This document shows positions 17,834 to 27,634 of a stretch of DNA of 32,945 bases, piece after piece (within the stretch, counting starts at the first letter, position 1; the number at the start of each line of letters is the position of its first letter). The notes beneath the pieces were generated by a model. It did no database searches. It was not told the DNA's origin and was given only the letters and a program-made list of their open reading frames with translations. The position numbers and the translations under genes are program-made. Source of the DNA: Verrucomicrobiales bacterium (GTDB taxonomy: Bacteria > Verrucomicrobiota > Verrucomicrobiia > Limisphaerales > Palsa-1400); NCBI GenBank assembly GCA_003140095.1, contig PLIU01000213.1, forward strand, positions 1 to 32,945, written 5' to 3'.

Positions 17834-18415
17834 CTAAGGAATTTCCTTAGACGGATGAATCTCTTCAGTTTGACTCATGTTGCAATTGCCAACACACACA
17901 TGCCGGGGCCGTGGAGCGCCAGCGTTTGACTCTTGTTGCAGTTGAAGCAATTGCACCCGGGTGATCTGCAATCGCTTGATCACTATTGCGGCCATGCGTT
18001 TCATCAGTTCATAGCCAAAAACCGGGTCCTTTTCGCATTGCTCGCGCAGGCGCGTGCCGTAAAAGAAAATCGCGTTCGTCGGTTCAACGGCGCGCGCGCT
18101 GAAATGCCAGTAATATGGCGGAAAAAGCCATGACCACCCCAGCACCTCATCTTCGCCTATAAATTGAACTAACGGGGGCGATTCGCCATCGCCCCTCGAT
18201 TCGAGCGCGATTTTGCCCTGACAAATCAGGTAAAAGCGGTTCGCAGGCTCACCTTCAGTGAAAATATTCTCACTCTGACGGAATTGTTTGGACATGGCTG
18301 CCTCTGCCAACTTATTCAGGTGTTCCGGTTTCATGTTCGCGGCGAACCGATGGGCGGCAATGGCCTCGGCGAGCGTCACCGCTGTCTCTTTTTTGTTTTC
18401 AATGGTCGCATTCAT
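17834..18415 (-). CDS. Cyclic nucleotide-binding (CRP-like sensor) domain protein without recognisable HTH
   Basis: FRQSENIFTEGEPANRFYLICQGKIALES...LVQFIGEDEVLGWSWLFPPYYWHFSARAVEPTNAIFFYG; no DNA-binding motif seen in the C-terminal part. Confidence 0.85.
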   Translation of the reverse strand: MNATIENKKETAVTLAEAIAAHRFAANMKPEHLNKLAEAAMSKQFRQSENIFTEGEPANRFYLICQGKIALESRGDGESPPLVQFIGEDEVLGWSWLFPPYYWHFSARAVEPTNAIFFYGTRLREQCEKDPVFGYELMKRMAAIVIKRLQITRVQLLQLQQESNAGAPRPRHVCVGNCNMSQTEEIHPSKEIP

Positions 18416-18442
18416 GTTGGTTCTTATATTTGCACGGTCGAG

Positions 18443-18625
18443 TTAATCGTTCAGCGGCGACCAATCGTGGCTGCGCACATATTCCCAGGATTCGCGCGAT
18501 AAGCGCTGTTGCAGCGTAAATACGGATTCGCTGCCTGGTTCAAGCGCTGATGCCTCGGAGCGTGTCGATGAGTTTTCTTCGGCCAAGTTCGCTTTGTTTT
18601 CCAGATCAATCAATTCAGCATTCAT
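18443..18625 (-). CDS. Small hypothetical protein
   Basis: MNAELIDLENKANLAEENSSTRSEASALEPGSESVFTLQQRLSRESWEYVRSHDWSPLND; directly upstream of, and co-oriented with, the cNMP-binding gene. Confidence 0.4.
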   Translation of the reverse strand: MNAELIDLENKANLAEENSSTRSEASALEPGSESVFTLQQRLSRESWEYVRSHDWSPLND

Positions 18626-18870
18626 ATCTGCCAGCAATAAACCAGAGAGGAGGAAGTCGCGCCCCACATCTTTTGGCAAAAGCAGGCCCAAACTTGCCGT
18701 CCTTGCACGGTCGGGTGATCGAAGCCATTTGCGAGATGGCCGAAGTCGCGCCAATAAATGCGAAGCCTCCGCCAATCGCCGGTTAGCTGGCTGATGCGAT
18801 TGGCTGAATGATGTTTCCAGAAAGATTGATTATGAATTCAATCGCATTGAAAGCACGAAAGGAGCCGTAT

Positions 18871-19449
18871 ATGAACAGTTTGATGACTGCAAATCCGATT
18901 CAGGCGAAAACGGAATGCGTCGGCACCCGGTTTGCGCCACAGGACGCCAGGGAATTCAAGCCATTCGTCAATCCGCCCCAAATCCAAAACATTCTGGTGG
19001 CGGTGGATTTTTCTGATTATTCGGAAGCCGCCCTGCAATACGCTACGTTCCTGGCCGAGACCTTTGGCGCGACCTTGACGCTGGTCCATTCCGTGGAGCC
19101 TTACGTTTATCCAGAAGATCTGTCGGCAGGATTCACAATTGAGCAAATTGATGCACGCTGGATACAAAAACAGAAAGAAAAACTGGAGGCACTTAGGCAG
19201 ACAATCAAAAAAGGCATTCCTGCGACCGTTGTTGTGACAATGGGAACCCCTTGGAATCGAATCGTCGGAGCGGCAAAGTCGTGGAACGCCGACCTAATTG
19301 TCATTGGCACGCATGGTCGGACAGGATTGAAACACGCGCTGATGGGGAGCACTGCTGAACGAGTCGTCCGCCATGCCACTTGTCCGGTTCTGGTCGTGCA
19401 TTCGGCGGACAGCCGGGCTGCGAATTCCAAAATGTCTGAATCCGTTTAA
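18871..19449 (+). CDS. Universal stress protein (UspA family)
   Basis: IQNILVAVDFSDYSEAALQYATFLAETFGATLTLVHSVEPYVYP...LIVIGTHGRTGLKHALMGSTAERVVRHATCPVLVVH; AAAGGAG ahead of ATG at 18871. Confidence 0.93.
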   Translation: MNSLMTANPIQAKTECVGTRFAPQDAREFKPFVNPPQIQNILVAVDFSDYSEAALQYATFLAETFGATLTLVHSVEPYVYPEDLSAGFTIEQIDARWIQKQKEKLEALRQTIKKGIPATVVVTMGTPWNRIVGAAKSWNADLIVIGTHGRTGLKHALMGSTAERVVRHATCPVLVVHSADSRAANSKMSESV

Positions 19450-19491
19450 ACTTTCCGTGCTACATCAAGCAAAAATTAAATCACCATTAAG

Positions 19492-20796
19492 ATGAACGTT
19501 ATTCAAAACATCAATGCCCTTGAAATCCTCGATTCGCGCGGCAACCCAACCGTCATGGTCAAGATCGCGCTTGACAACGGCGTCAGCGCCTCAGCCTGTG
19601 TGCCATCCGGCGCGTCAACTGGCATTCGGGAAACCGTCGAACTGCGCGATGGCGACTCGAAACGCTATGGCGGCAAAGGCGTGCTCAAGGTCGTTTCCAA
19701 CGTCAATCAAATCATCGCGCCCAAACTGAAAGATAAATCGCCACACGGACAAAACGAAATTGACGAACTAATGCGCCAAATCGATGGCACAGAGACGAAA
19801 TCCAAACTCGGCGCGAACGCGATTCTCGGTGTATCAATGGCCGTTTGCCGCGTTGCCGCGCTGGATTCAGGAATTCCACTTTACGAATACATCCGAAAAC
19901 TGCATGGCGGCAAAGCGAACGCGCTGTTTGTGTTGCCAGTGCCGCAGATGAACGTGCTCAACGGCGGCGCACACGCCACAAATAACGTGGACTTCCAGGA
20001 ATTCATGCTCTTTCCCATCGGTGCGCCGACGTTCGCTGAAGCGGTCCGTTATGGTGCGGAAGCCTTTCACACGCTCCAGAAGCTGTTGCAAAAGCGCGGA
20101 TTGGTGACGGCGGTCGGAGATGAAGGCGGTTTTGCGCCGAACCTCAAGACGAATGACGAAGCGGTAGCAGTGATTGTGGAGGCCATCCAGGCCAGCGGCT
20201 ACGAGCCAGGCAAGGACATTGCCATCGCCCTCGACCCAGCCGCCAGTGAATTTTACGACAATGGGACGTACGTATTCAAAAAATCCGATGCCTCGCGCAA
20301 GACCCCGGTTGAGATGGTCGAGCTTTACGAGAGTTGGGTGAGGAAATACCCCATCGCCTCTCTCGAAGACGGCATGGGCGAGGAAGATCGCGATGGGTGG
20401 CTGGCCATCACAAAGGCGCTTGGCAAGAAGTTGCAACTAGTCGGGGACGACAACTTTGTCACCAATCCAAAAATATTTGCAGAAGGCATCCGCGACGGCA
20501 TCGCCAATGCGATTCTCATCAAACTGAATCAAATTGGCACGGTTTCGGAGACATTGGAAACTGTGGCGATGGCGCAGAAGGCCGGATACGGCGCCGTCAT
20601 TTCGCATCGTTCAGGTGAAACCGAAGACGCTTTCATAGCCGATTTCGCTGTCGGCACGGGGGCGGGTCAGATCAAAACTGGCTCACTTTGCCGTTCTGAA
20701 CGCATCGCCAAATACAATCGTCTGCTCGTCATAGAACAAGAACTGGGCGGGCGAGCACACTATGGCGGCAAAGCTTTCAAAGCTCGGTGGAGATAA
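19492..20796 (+). CDS. eno: Enolase (phosphopyruvate hydratase)
   Basis: 434 aa; [104 protein letters not shown]. Confidence 0.98.
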   Translation: MNVIQNINALEILDSRGNPTVMVKIALDNGVSASACVPSGASTGIRETVELRDGDSKRYGGKGVLKVVSNVNQIIAPKLKDKSPHGQNEIDELMRQIDGTETKSKLGANAILGVSMAVCRVAALDSGIPLYEYIRKLHGGKANALFVLPVPQMNVLNGGAHATNNVDFQEFMLFPIGAPTFAEAVRYGAEAFHTLQKLLQKRGLVTAVGDEGGFAPNLKTNDEAVAVIVEAIQASGYEPGKDIAIALDPAASEFYDNGTYVFKKSDASRKTPVEMVELYESWVRKYPIASLEDGMGEEDRDGWLAITKALGKKLQLVGDDNFVTNPKIFAEGIRDGIANAILIKLNQIGTVSETLETVAMAQKAGYGAVISHRSGETEDAFIADFAVGTGAGQIKTGSLCRSERIAKYNRLLVIEQELGGRAHYGGKAFKARWR

Positions 20797-20932
20797 GTGC
20801 TTCGACGGTTTCCAACGGCTCAATGCAGTGGCGGAATATGCGCCCAATACTAGTCGCCAGCAGGCGCTTTGCCGATAGAACGCGCGCTGACACAGTTCTC
20901 CGAACTAATGTACCGCGGTCTCGGTTCTGCTT

Positions 20933-21124
20933 CTAAAGACTGCGTGTAGCCTTGATCGCACTTCGCGGTCGTGGCGCGGCGTATAAAAGTAGCAATTCCT
21001 GCTCGGCCTGAAACCAACATCCAACCTCCTGATTGGCTGGCCGACCCTTCTTTTCCCAAATCTCGTACGCCCGCACCTCAAAGTCGGCGTGGAGTGGACG
21101 TTTTAGCTGATTTGTTTTTTGCAT
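20933..21124 (-). CDS. DUF2934-domain small protein
   Basis: ADFEVRAYEIWEKKGRPANQEVGCWFQAEQELLL: DUF2934 pattern (A-Y-x-I-W-E ... W-x-x-A-E-x-E-L). Confidence 0.8.
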   Translation of the reverse strand: MQKTNQLKRPLHADFEVRAYEIWEKKGRPANQEVGCWFQAEQELLLLYAAPRPRSAIKATRSL

Positions 21125-21164
21125 AAGTGGTTTCCTTTCCTCTGTTTCTGTTGTCATTAAATAA

Positions 21165-21383
21165 TTACTGTCGGTGCGAAGATGTTTGTGAGTTATGGGA
21201 CGTTGTCATCTGGCGAACGCCTCGATCCTCGCGTGTGTCACGGGATTCGGAAAAAATATTGTCCCGCTTTTTAGACTCCGGGTTTGCGGTAGTTTGCTTG
21301 GGCTTTGTCCGCAGTTGGTGGAGTGCTCTTGGAAAAACAGGAGTTTGGGATGTTTCCACGAACTTGGTAATGAATGCTTTCAT
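21165..21383 (-). CDS. Small hypothetical protein between two DUF2934 genes
   Basis: MKAFITKFVETSQTPVFPRALHQLRTKPKQTTANPESKKRDNIFSESRD...; GGAAGG upstream of the start. Confidence 0.4.
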   Translation of the reverse strand: MKAFITKFVETSQTPVFPRALHQLRTKPKQTTANPESKKRDNIFSESRDTREDRGVRQMTTSHNSQTSSHRQ

Positions 21384-21421
21384 AATTTTAGCCTTCCGCT
21401 GATTGCCTTTGAACTCTTGCC

Positions 21422-21685
21422 CTACGTCCGGTTGTGAAATCCATGAACACGAGTCAGATTCCGTTCGGCGAGCAATTGCGCCTCGGCCTCCAGCCAATGC
21501 TGGACGTCGCATCCAGGTCGGGAACTTTCGTTCACATAAATAAAGTAGGCTCTTCTGGCCACTTCATCAGCTGACGGCGCAAAATCCGTTTCATTCTTGT
21601 TTAAGCCAGCAGCCTTGGCCGACCGTGATGCACTGGCCGGTTTTTGGCTTTGGTCCTGTGTGAATTTATTATCTTTCATAATCAT
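21422..21685 (-). CDS. DUF2934-domain small protein
   Basis: FAPSADEVARRAYFIYVNESSRPGCDVQHWLEAEAQLLAERNLTRVHGF. Confidence 0.78.
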   Translation of the reverse strand: MIMKDNKFTQDQSQKPASASRSAKAAGLNKNETDFAPSADEVARRAYFIYVNESSRPGCDVQHWLEAEAQLLAERNLTRVHGFHNRT

Positions 21686-22131
21686 TTATTCCTACGATGG
21701 AATTTACGGCAACTTGCCTGCTTCCTCTCAGCATATTTTGGCCAAGACTCAACCTTTCTTGACCGACGTTGCCGACACAGAGATTCAGTTAAGAATGACT
21801 CATGCACAAATTACCCTTTGAAGTATTTTAATCGGTAAATGCCGGTTTCTTTAGGCGTTGCGACCAACACAGGTAAAAAATCGCAGGATATACGAGCAAC
21901 TCCATGACGGTCGGGGTGACCACGTCGCCAACCGTGGGGTGTAACGATGCGCTCCATGAGGTCCTCGGCCGTGCCGCGGCTCCAGAGGATTGGTGCTGTG
22001 CAGCTTTCCGGTTCTGGTGGGGTCCTCGTTGCGCGAATATGGGCGCCCACTTACGCAAAATGTGCGATGTTGCCGGCAAAAAACGGTTAGCGCGTCCGCC
22101 TATAGAAAATTAGTGTCAGGGCAAGATATTT

Positions 22132-24693
22132 ATGCTTATGAATACAAACAAAAAGGAAATGGTGCTGGCTGTCCTGGCCGCTACAGTAGGATTCACACCA
22201 AAAGCCTTCGGTGGCGAGGCGGATATTAAAATTCCCGATCTGACGCAAGTTAGATTCGAGGGGCTGGGCGGCGTCAGTGGCACGACGTTGATGTACATGG
22301 GCTTGGTGGTTTGCCTCGTGGGAGCGATTTTTGGCCTGGTGCAGTATTTCCAGACTAAATCGCTCCCTGTGCATGAGAGCATGGCTCGCGTTTCGGAGGC
22401 AATCTGGGAAACCTGCAAGACTTACCTTTCCACTCAGGGCAAGTTCCTGTCTGGCCTCTGGCTGTTGATCGCCGCTTGCATGGTGTATTATTTCCTGGGG
22501 TTGCAACATCAGCCCATCGGCCATGTCGGCCTTATTTTGCTCTGCTCCATCTTAGGTGTTCTTGGCTCGTATGGGGTCGCCTGGTTTGGCATCCGAATCA
22601 ATACAGTGGCCAATTCACGCACCGCCTTTTCGGCGCTTAGGGGTAATCCGCTCAAAACTTTGAGCATCCCGCTTCGCTCTGGAATGAGTGTCGGATTGTT
22701 GCTCGTTGCGGTGGAATTGTTCTGCATGATTTGCATCCTGATTTTTCTAAAAGATCTGGCTGGTCCTTGTTTCATCGGTTTCGCCATCGGTGAATCCCTG
22801 GGCGCTTCGGTATTGCGCATTTGCGGAGGCATTTTCACTAAAATCGCGGACATTGGCTCCGACTTGATGAAAATCGTCTTCAAACTTCCCGAGGACGATC
22901 CCAAGAATCCTGGAGTGATCGCCGATTGCACCGGGGACAACGCGGGTGATAGCGTCGGGCCGACGGCGGACGGTTTTGAAACTTATGGCGTAACCGGGGT
23001 GGCTTTGATCGCCTTCCTCGCTCTAGCTATGGCGGACAAGGTCAACCAGCCCGTTTGCGCGACGCTCATTATTTGGCTTTTCGTGATGCGCGCATTGATG
23101 ATCATTACATCCCTGTTTTCCTACTTTTCCAATGAAGTTCTTAGCAAAATCCTGTACGCGGGCAAGAAGCATTTTGATTTTGAGTCGCCGTTGACACATT
23201 TGGTCTGGCTGACTTCGGCAATATCCATTGCGGTGACGTTTGTCGCCAGCAAACTGCTCCTGGGCGATTTCAAGGATGGTGCCGGCACGGCGCAACCCGC
23301 CTTGTGGTGGGTATTATCCGTCATCATTAGCTGCGGCACAGTGGCTGGGGCGCTGATCCCGGAATTCACCAAGATTTTCGTCAGCACCAAATCCCGCCAT
23401 GTGCGCGAAGTGACCAACTGTTCCAGACACGGAGGAGCATCCCTCAACATCCTGTCGGGCTTCGTCGCAGGTAATTTCTCCGCGTTCTGGATGGGTTTGT
23501 GCATCATGGCCCTCATGGCTGCCGCCTATTTTTTCTCGCAAAATCCGGCCTTGCATTCGTTCCTGCCTCCCAAGTTCGCCTTTGCAGCGCCTATTTTCGC
23601 CTTCGGATTGGTGGCCTTCGGCTTCCTTGGCATGGGACCAGTCACCATCGCCGTGGATAGCTTTGGCCCGGTTACTGATAACGCTCAATCGGTTTATGAA
23701 CTGAGCCAGATCGAGAGCTGCAAGAACATCAAAGGAGAAATCAAGAGAGATTTCGGTTTCGACCCAGACTTTGAGCACGCCAAGGACCAACTTGAAGAGG
23801 GCGATGGCGCGGGCAACACTTTCAAAGCCACCGCGAAACCAGTGCTCATCGGCACAGCGGTGGTCGGTGCGACCACAATGGTTTTTGGCATTATCATGTT
23901 GTTGCAGAAAATGTATGACGTCCAAGTGGCTTCCGGTTTGGCCGGACCGTTTAAACCGGTCATTGATGCGTTGAGCATAGTCCAACCAGAAATTATCCTG
24001 GGACTGATTATGGGCGGGTCCGTTATTTACTGGTTCACGGGCGCTTCCTGTCAGGCGGTTGTCACCGGGGCCTATAGCGCGGTCGTTTACATCGAGCAAC
24101 ACATGAACCTCTCGTCCACCACAGCTTCGCAGGAGGACAGCAAGGAAGTCGTTCGCATCTGCACCCGCTATGCACAAAAGGGGATGTGGAACATTTTCAT
24201 TGTCGTGTTTTGTTTCGCCCTAGCGTCGCCGTTTTTCAACCCTTACTTCTTTATCGGGTACCTGATTGGCATTGCCTTCTTCGGCCTTTTCCAAGCCATC
24301 TTCATGGCAAATGCCGGCGGCGCGTGGGACAACGCCAAGAAGATAGTCGAAGTTGAACTCCACCAAAAGGGCACCGAACTCCATGCCGCGACAGTCGTGG
24401 GCGACACCGTGGGCGATCCGTTCAAGGACACGTCTTCGGTAGCGATGAACCCCGTCATCAAATTCACCACCCTCTTTGGCCTCCTGGCAACTGAGATCGC
24501 CGTTACCATGCGCGATCAAAGCACGAAGACGGCAATCGGCGTGGTCTTTTTCGCCATCGCGCTCGTCTTTGTTTATCGTTCATTCTACTGCATGCGTATT
24601 CCAGAGGAATTGGCAGGCGATAAGATACCGCCCACTGACACACCGGGCCATAGCGCCACGCAAGACAAGGATCATTACGTTCTTGCCAAGTGA
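22132..24693 (+). CDS. hppA: Membrane-bound ion-translocating pyrophosphatase (divergent)
   Basis: 853 aa polytopic; DIGSDLMKIVFKLPEDDPKNPGVIADCTGDNAGDSVGPTADGFETYG, AGNTFKATAKPVLIGTA, GGAWDNAKK...KGTELHAATVVGDTVGDPFKDTS. Confidence 0.95.
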   Translation: MLMNTNKKEMVLAVLAATVGFTPKAFGGEADIKIPDLTQVRFEGLGGVSGTTLMYMGLVVCLVGAIFGLVQYFQTKSLPVHESMARVSEAIWETCKTYLSTQGKFLSGLWLLIAACMVYYFLGLQHQPIGHVGLILLCSILGVLGSYGVAWFGIRINTVANSRTAFSALRGNPLKTLSIPLRSGMSVGLLLVAVELFCMICILIFLKDLAGPCFIGFAIGESLGASVLRICGGIFTKIADIGSDLMKIVFKLPEDDPKNPGVIADCTGDNAGDSVGPTADGFETYGVTGVALIAFLALAMADKVNQPVCATLIIWLFVMRALMIITSLFSYFSNEVLSKILYAGKKHFDFESPLTHLVWLTSAISIAVTFVASKLLLGDFKDGAGTAQPALWWVLSVIISCGTVAGALIPEFTKIFVSTKSRHVREVTNCSRHGGASLNILSGFVAGNFSAFWMGLCIMALMAAAYFFSQNPALHSFLPPKFAFAAPIFAFGLVAFGFLGMGPVTIAVDSFGPVTDNAQSVYELSQIESCKNIKGEIKRDFGFDPDFEHAKDQLEEGDGAGNTFKATAKPVLIGTAVVGATTMVFGIIMLLQKMYDVQVASGLAGPFKPVIDALSIVQPEIILGLIMGGSVIYWFTGASCQAVVTGAYSAVVYIEQHMNLSSTTASQEDSKEVVRICTRYAQKGMWNIFIVVFCFALASPFFNPYFFIGYLIGIAFFGLFQAIFMANAGGAWDNAKKIVEVELHQKGTELHAATVVGDTVGDPFKDTSSVAMNPVIKFTTLFGLLATEIAVTMRDQSTKTAIGVVFFAIALVFVYRSFYCMRIPEELAGDKIPPTDTPGHSATQDKDHYVLAK

Positions 24694-24708
24694 TACCGAG
24701 ATTGCATT

Positions 24709-24736
24709 CGGCGTAAGGCCCTCCCGCCTTACGCCG
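24709..24736 (+). terminator. 11-bp hairpin downstream of hppA (possible terminator)
   Basis: CGGCGTAAGGC-cctccc-GCCTTACGCCG; not followed by a clear T-run. Confidence 0.4.
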
Positions 24737-24935
24737 GACAATCGATCAACACCCGCGTTTTCCAGGACTCGTGTAAAGAACGGTTTCCCAGCTTCAATGC
24801 AAATGCCCTAAAACCAAAGACACAAAAGCGCGAGATTATATTTATCATATACAATGACGCGCTCCCGGTTCGAGGCTTGCAAAAGACGGAAACCTTTTAT
24901 AACCCGGAAATAGATTCGCGCTGGAGGTAAAAAAT

Positions 24936-25130
24936 ATGAAGAAAACAATGAACGTGCGCTCCTCGGAAAGCCCTCTGTTTTCCAGTGCCGCGAACAAGGA
25001 TGAACTATCTGAGAAGGGATTTGTTGCCCTTTACATTGAATTGACCGGATCCAGAGAAACCGAAGCCAGGGGCGTGTATATGTATTCTGGCGTCATCCGG
25101 CAACGGACGTCCGTCTCGTGGGAAGATTGA
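24936..25130 (+). CDS. Small protein of unknown function
   Basis: MKKTMNVRSSESPLFSSAANKDELSEKGFVALYIELTGSRETEARGVYMYSGVIRQ...; strong GGAGG upstream (GCTGGAGGTAAAAAATATG). Confidence 0.5.
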   Translation: MKKTMNVRSSESPLFSSAANKDELSEKGFVALYIELTGSRETEARGVYMYSGVIRQRTSVSWED

Positions 25131-25530
25131 GCAGGGCGGTCAGGGTATGCTGAAAGGTTTCTTGGGGTGTTGTCGCCTCGATCGAAAACAGCAGCCCTTG
25201 GACCCTGTAAAAGTCAAGCATCGGAGCCACGCTTTCTTCGTAACATTTCAGGCGCGTGCGAATTGTCTCCGGATTGTCATCTTCTCGTTGGCAGAGTTGC
25301 TGGCCACAGCGGTCGCAGCGGCCCTCTATTTGCGGCGGATGAGATGTCAAATGATAAACGGCGTGGCACTTGAGGCATGTTCGCCGTCCACTAAGCCGCG
25401 CAATAATCTGGTCAGGCGACAGCACATAGTGGATCACGCCGGTAAGCGACACTCCTTCGGCTTGGAGCAGGTTTTGGAGCGCCTCGGCCTGCGCCGTTGT
25501 GCGTGGGAAGGCAACCAGAAACGGGCGTGA
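25093..25530 (-). pseudogene. adk: Adenylate kinase, C-terminal half only (zinc-finger LID retained, P-loop half missing)
   Basis: RPFLVAFPRTTAQAEALQNLLQAEGV...IIARLSGRRTCLKCHAVYHLTSHPPQIEGRCDRCGQQLCQREDDNPETIRTRLKCYEESVAPMLDFY. The N-terminal GxPGxGK region is absent; homology stops at about 25530. Confidence 0.8.
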
Positions 25531-27292
25531 CCCGGATTGGGCGAATCCGGGTGAAGTCGGCGCGGGCGGTCTTTCCATCGCAACGCTTCGAGATCTGGAA
25601 CATGCTTTGGAGGGAATTGACCTTAAAACCACCAATCTATTCGTCCGATCCGGCGCGTCTGGAATGCCATTTGCCGCTCTTTTGATAGCTCTAATGCGAA
25701 AGCGCAAACAACAACCGAGCCTCTTGCGTGGTTGTATTGAGATGGATCCTTTGGGGGTTCTCTCGCATGAGGGCAGTCTGCCTCAATCCCTGGAAGGTGC
25801 TTATCGTGAAATGGCCGCACTCACGCGCTGGGCAGAGGACCATGCTCACCGCCTTCAAACCATCTGCGTCCATAGCCGTGCGTGGCACGAAGCGGGCGGA
25901 AATGCCGTGCAGGAACTGGCCTTTACGCTGGCGACTGGAATCGAATATCTCCGCGAAATGCAACAGCGCGGGCTGAACGTGAACACGGTTGCCCCGCGCA
26001 TCCGTTTCGCCGTGACTGTCGGTGAAAACCTTTTCATGGAAATTGCCAAGCTGCGGGCCTTGCGAATGCTCTGGTCGCGGGCCGTTGCAGTACTGGGTGG
26101 AAATGAAGACGCGCAAAAGCTCTCCTTGCACGTTCGTACCTCCCAATGGAACAAAAGCAGTTGCGATCCGCATAACAACATTTTGCGCGCCACCGTCGAG
26201 GCTCTCGCCGGTGTGCTCGGCGGCTGTGATAGTTTGCAGGTCAGCGCGTTCGACGAAGTGATTCGTCCACCTGATGATTTCAGCCGGCGCATCGCGCGCA
26301 ACACGCAGCTCATCTTGCAAAAAGAATGCATTCTTACCCAGGTCATTGATCCGGCGGGCGGTTCGTGGTTCGTGGAAGTCGTGACCGCTGAACTTGCCGA
26401 CGGTGCGTGGCCCTTGTTTCAAGAAGTCGAAAAACTCGGCGGAATGGCAGCCGCCTTGCACGAGGGCTTTGCGCAAGAGGCAATTCACGCTGTTGCTGCG
26501 GAAAAAATTCAAGCCGTCGCGTGCCGACATGATTCCATAGTGGGAGTGAACCAATACGCAAATCCGAAGGAGCAGCCGCTTGAGGCTCCGTCGGAGGATG
26601 CAAAATGGTTTCACAAACGCCGGGCGCAGCAGATCGGCTCTTATCGCACTTCATTGGATGATACCGAGAGCGAGATCGTGCTGAAAAGATTGTCCAACAT
26701 CGTAAATATCCGAGGCGAGGGGCTTTTTGCGGAATGCTTGGAGGCGGTTATTTCCGGCGCTACGCTGGGGGAAATAGTCCGGGCCATTCGCATCCACGAT
26801 CACCCATGCGCGACCGTCACCCCGGTGAGAATCACTCGCGCCGCCGTGCCGTTTGAACGGCTTCGCACCGCAATTGAACGCTACGTCGCCAGCAACCACG
26901 CACGCCCACAAGTCTTCCTTTGCAATATGGGATCGTTGAAGGAACACAAAGCTCGCTCTGATTTTTCGCGCGGATTCTTTTCCACGGGCGGCTACGACGT
27001 GGTTTCACCCGAAGGATTCGGAACGCCCAAAGCCGCAGTCCAGGCGTTTGTGCAGTCAGGGGCACGGATCACGGTGATTTGTTCAACCGACGAAAACTAT
27101 CCAGCGTTTGTTCCGCCGCTCGTCAATGGCATCCGAGCCGCACGGCCTGATGCCGTGATTGTGCTGGCAGGAAATCCAAAAGGCCAAATGGAGGCTCACA
27201 AGAAGACAGGCGTGGATGAGTTCATCCATCTCCGTGCGGATGCAGTTCAATTGCTCGGCAATTTTCACTCTAAGCTTGGGATTGAAATATGA
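25531..27292 (+). pseudogene. mutA: Methylmalonyl-CoA mutase small-subunit-like protein, N-terminus missing
   Basis: GEVGAGGLSIATLRDLEHALEGIDL...; RIRFAVTVGENLFMEIAKLRALRMLWSRAV; FDEVIRPPDDFSRRIARNTQLILQKECILTQVIDPAGGSWFVE; degenerate C-terminal B12-like domain. Homology begins only at the junction. Confidence 0.78.
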
Positions 27293-27634
27293 ACACCTTT
27301 CCTGATTTCACCAAAATTTCTTTCGCCGCCCCTCCGGCTCACGCAACTTTCGAGGATTGGCGCATCCGTTTTGAAGCGGAAACGGGCCGACCGTTGGCGG
27401 AATCCGTTCATAAGACGCTGGAGGGAATTGATGTTCGCCCACTTTATACGGCGGCGGATCTCGAAGGCTGTGAGTATCTGGACACCATGCCGGGATTCGC
27501 ACCATTTGTGCGAGGTCCTTACGGCTCCATGTACGTCACCAAACCGTGGACCGTCCGGCAGTACGCGGGTTTTTCAACAGCGGAGGAAAGCAATGCCTTT
27601 TACCGCCGCAACATCACCGCTGGTCAGCAGGGGC
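27289..27634 (+). pseudogene. mutB: Methylmalonyl-CoA mutase large subunit, N-terminal fragment only
   Basis: [96 protein letters not shown], then abrupt loss of homology. ATGA overlap with mutA. Confidence 0.82.

Noticed and set aside
18794-18847. ATGCGATT/AATCGCAT inverted repeat and TTGATTATGAATTCAA as an FNR-type site upstream of the second usp gene
   Set aside because: FNR half-site spacing is wrong and the 8-bp repeat with a long spacer could be chance.
23314-24177. 287-aa minus-strand ORF inside hppA
   Set aside because: Shadow ORF opposite a well-conserved membrane pyrophosphatase.
25691-26614. 307-aa minus-strand ORF opposite mutA
   Set aside because: Plus strand has clear methylmalonyl-CoA mutase similarity; the minus frame has none.
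27371-27629. N-terminal 86 aa of the 292-aa ORF at 27371-28249
   Set aside because: Out-of-frame reading of mutB; only the part after about 27630 is carboxyltransferase.
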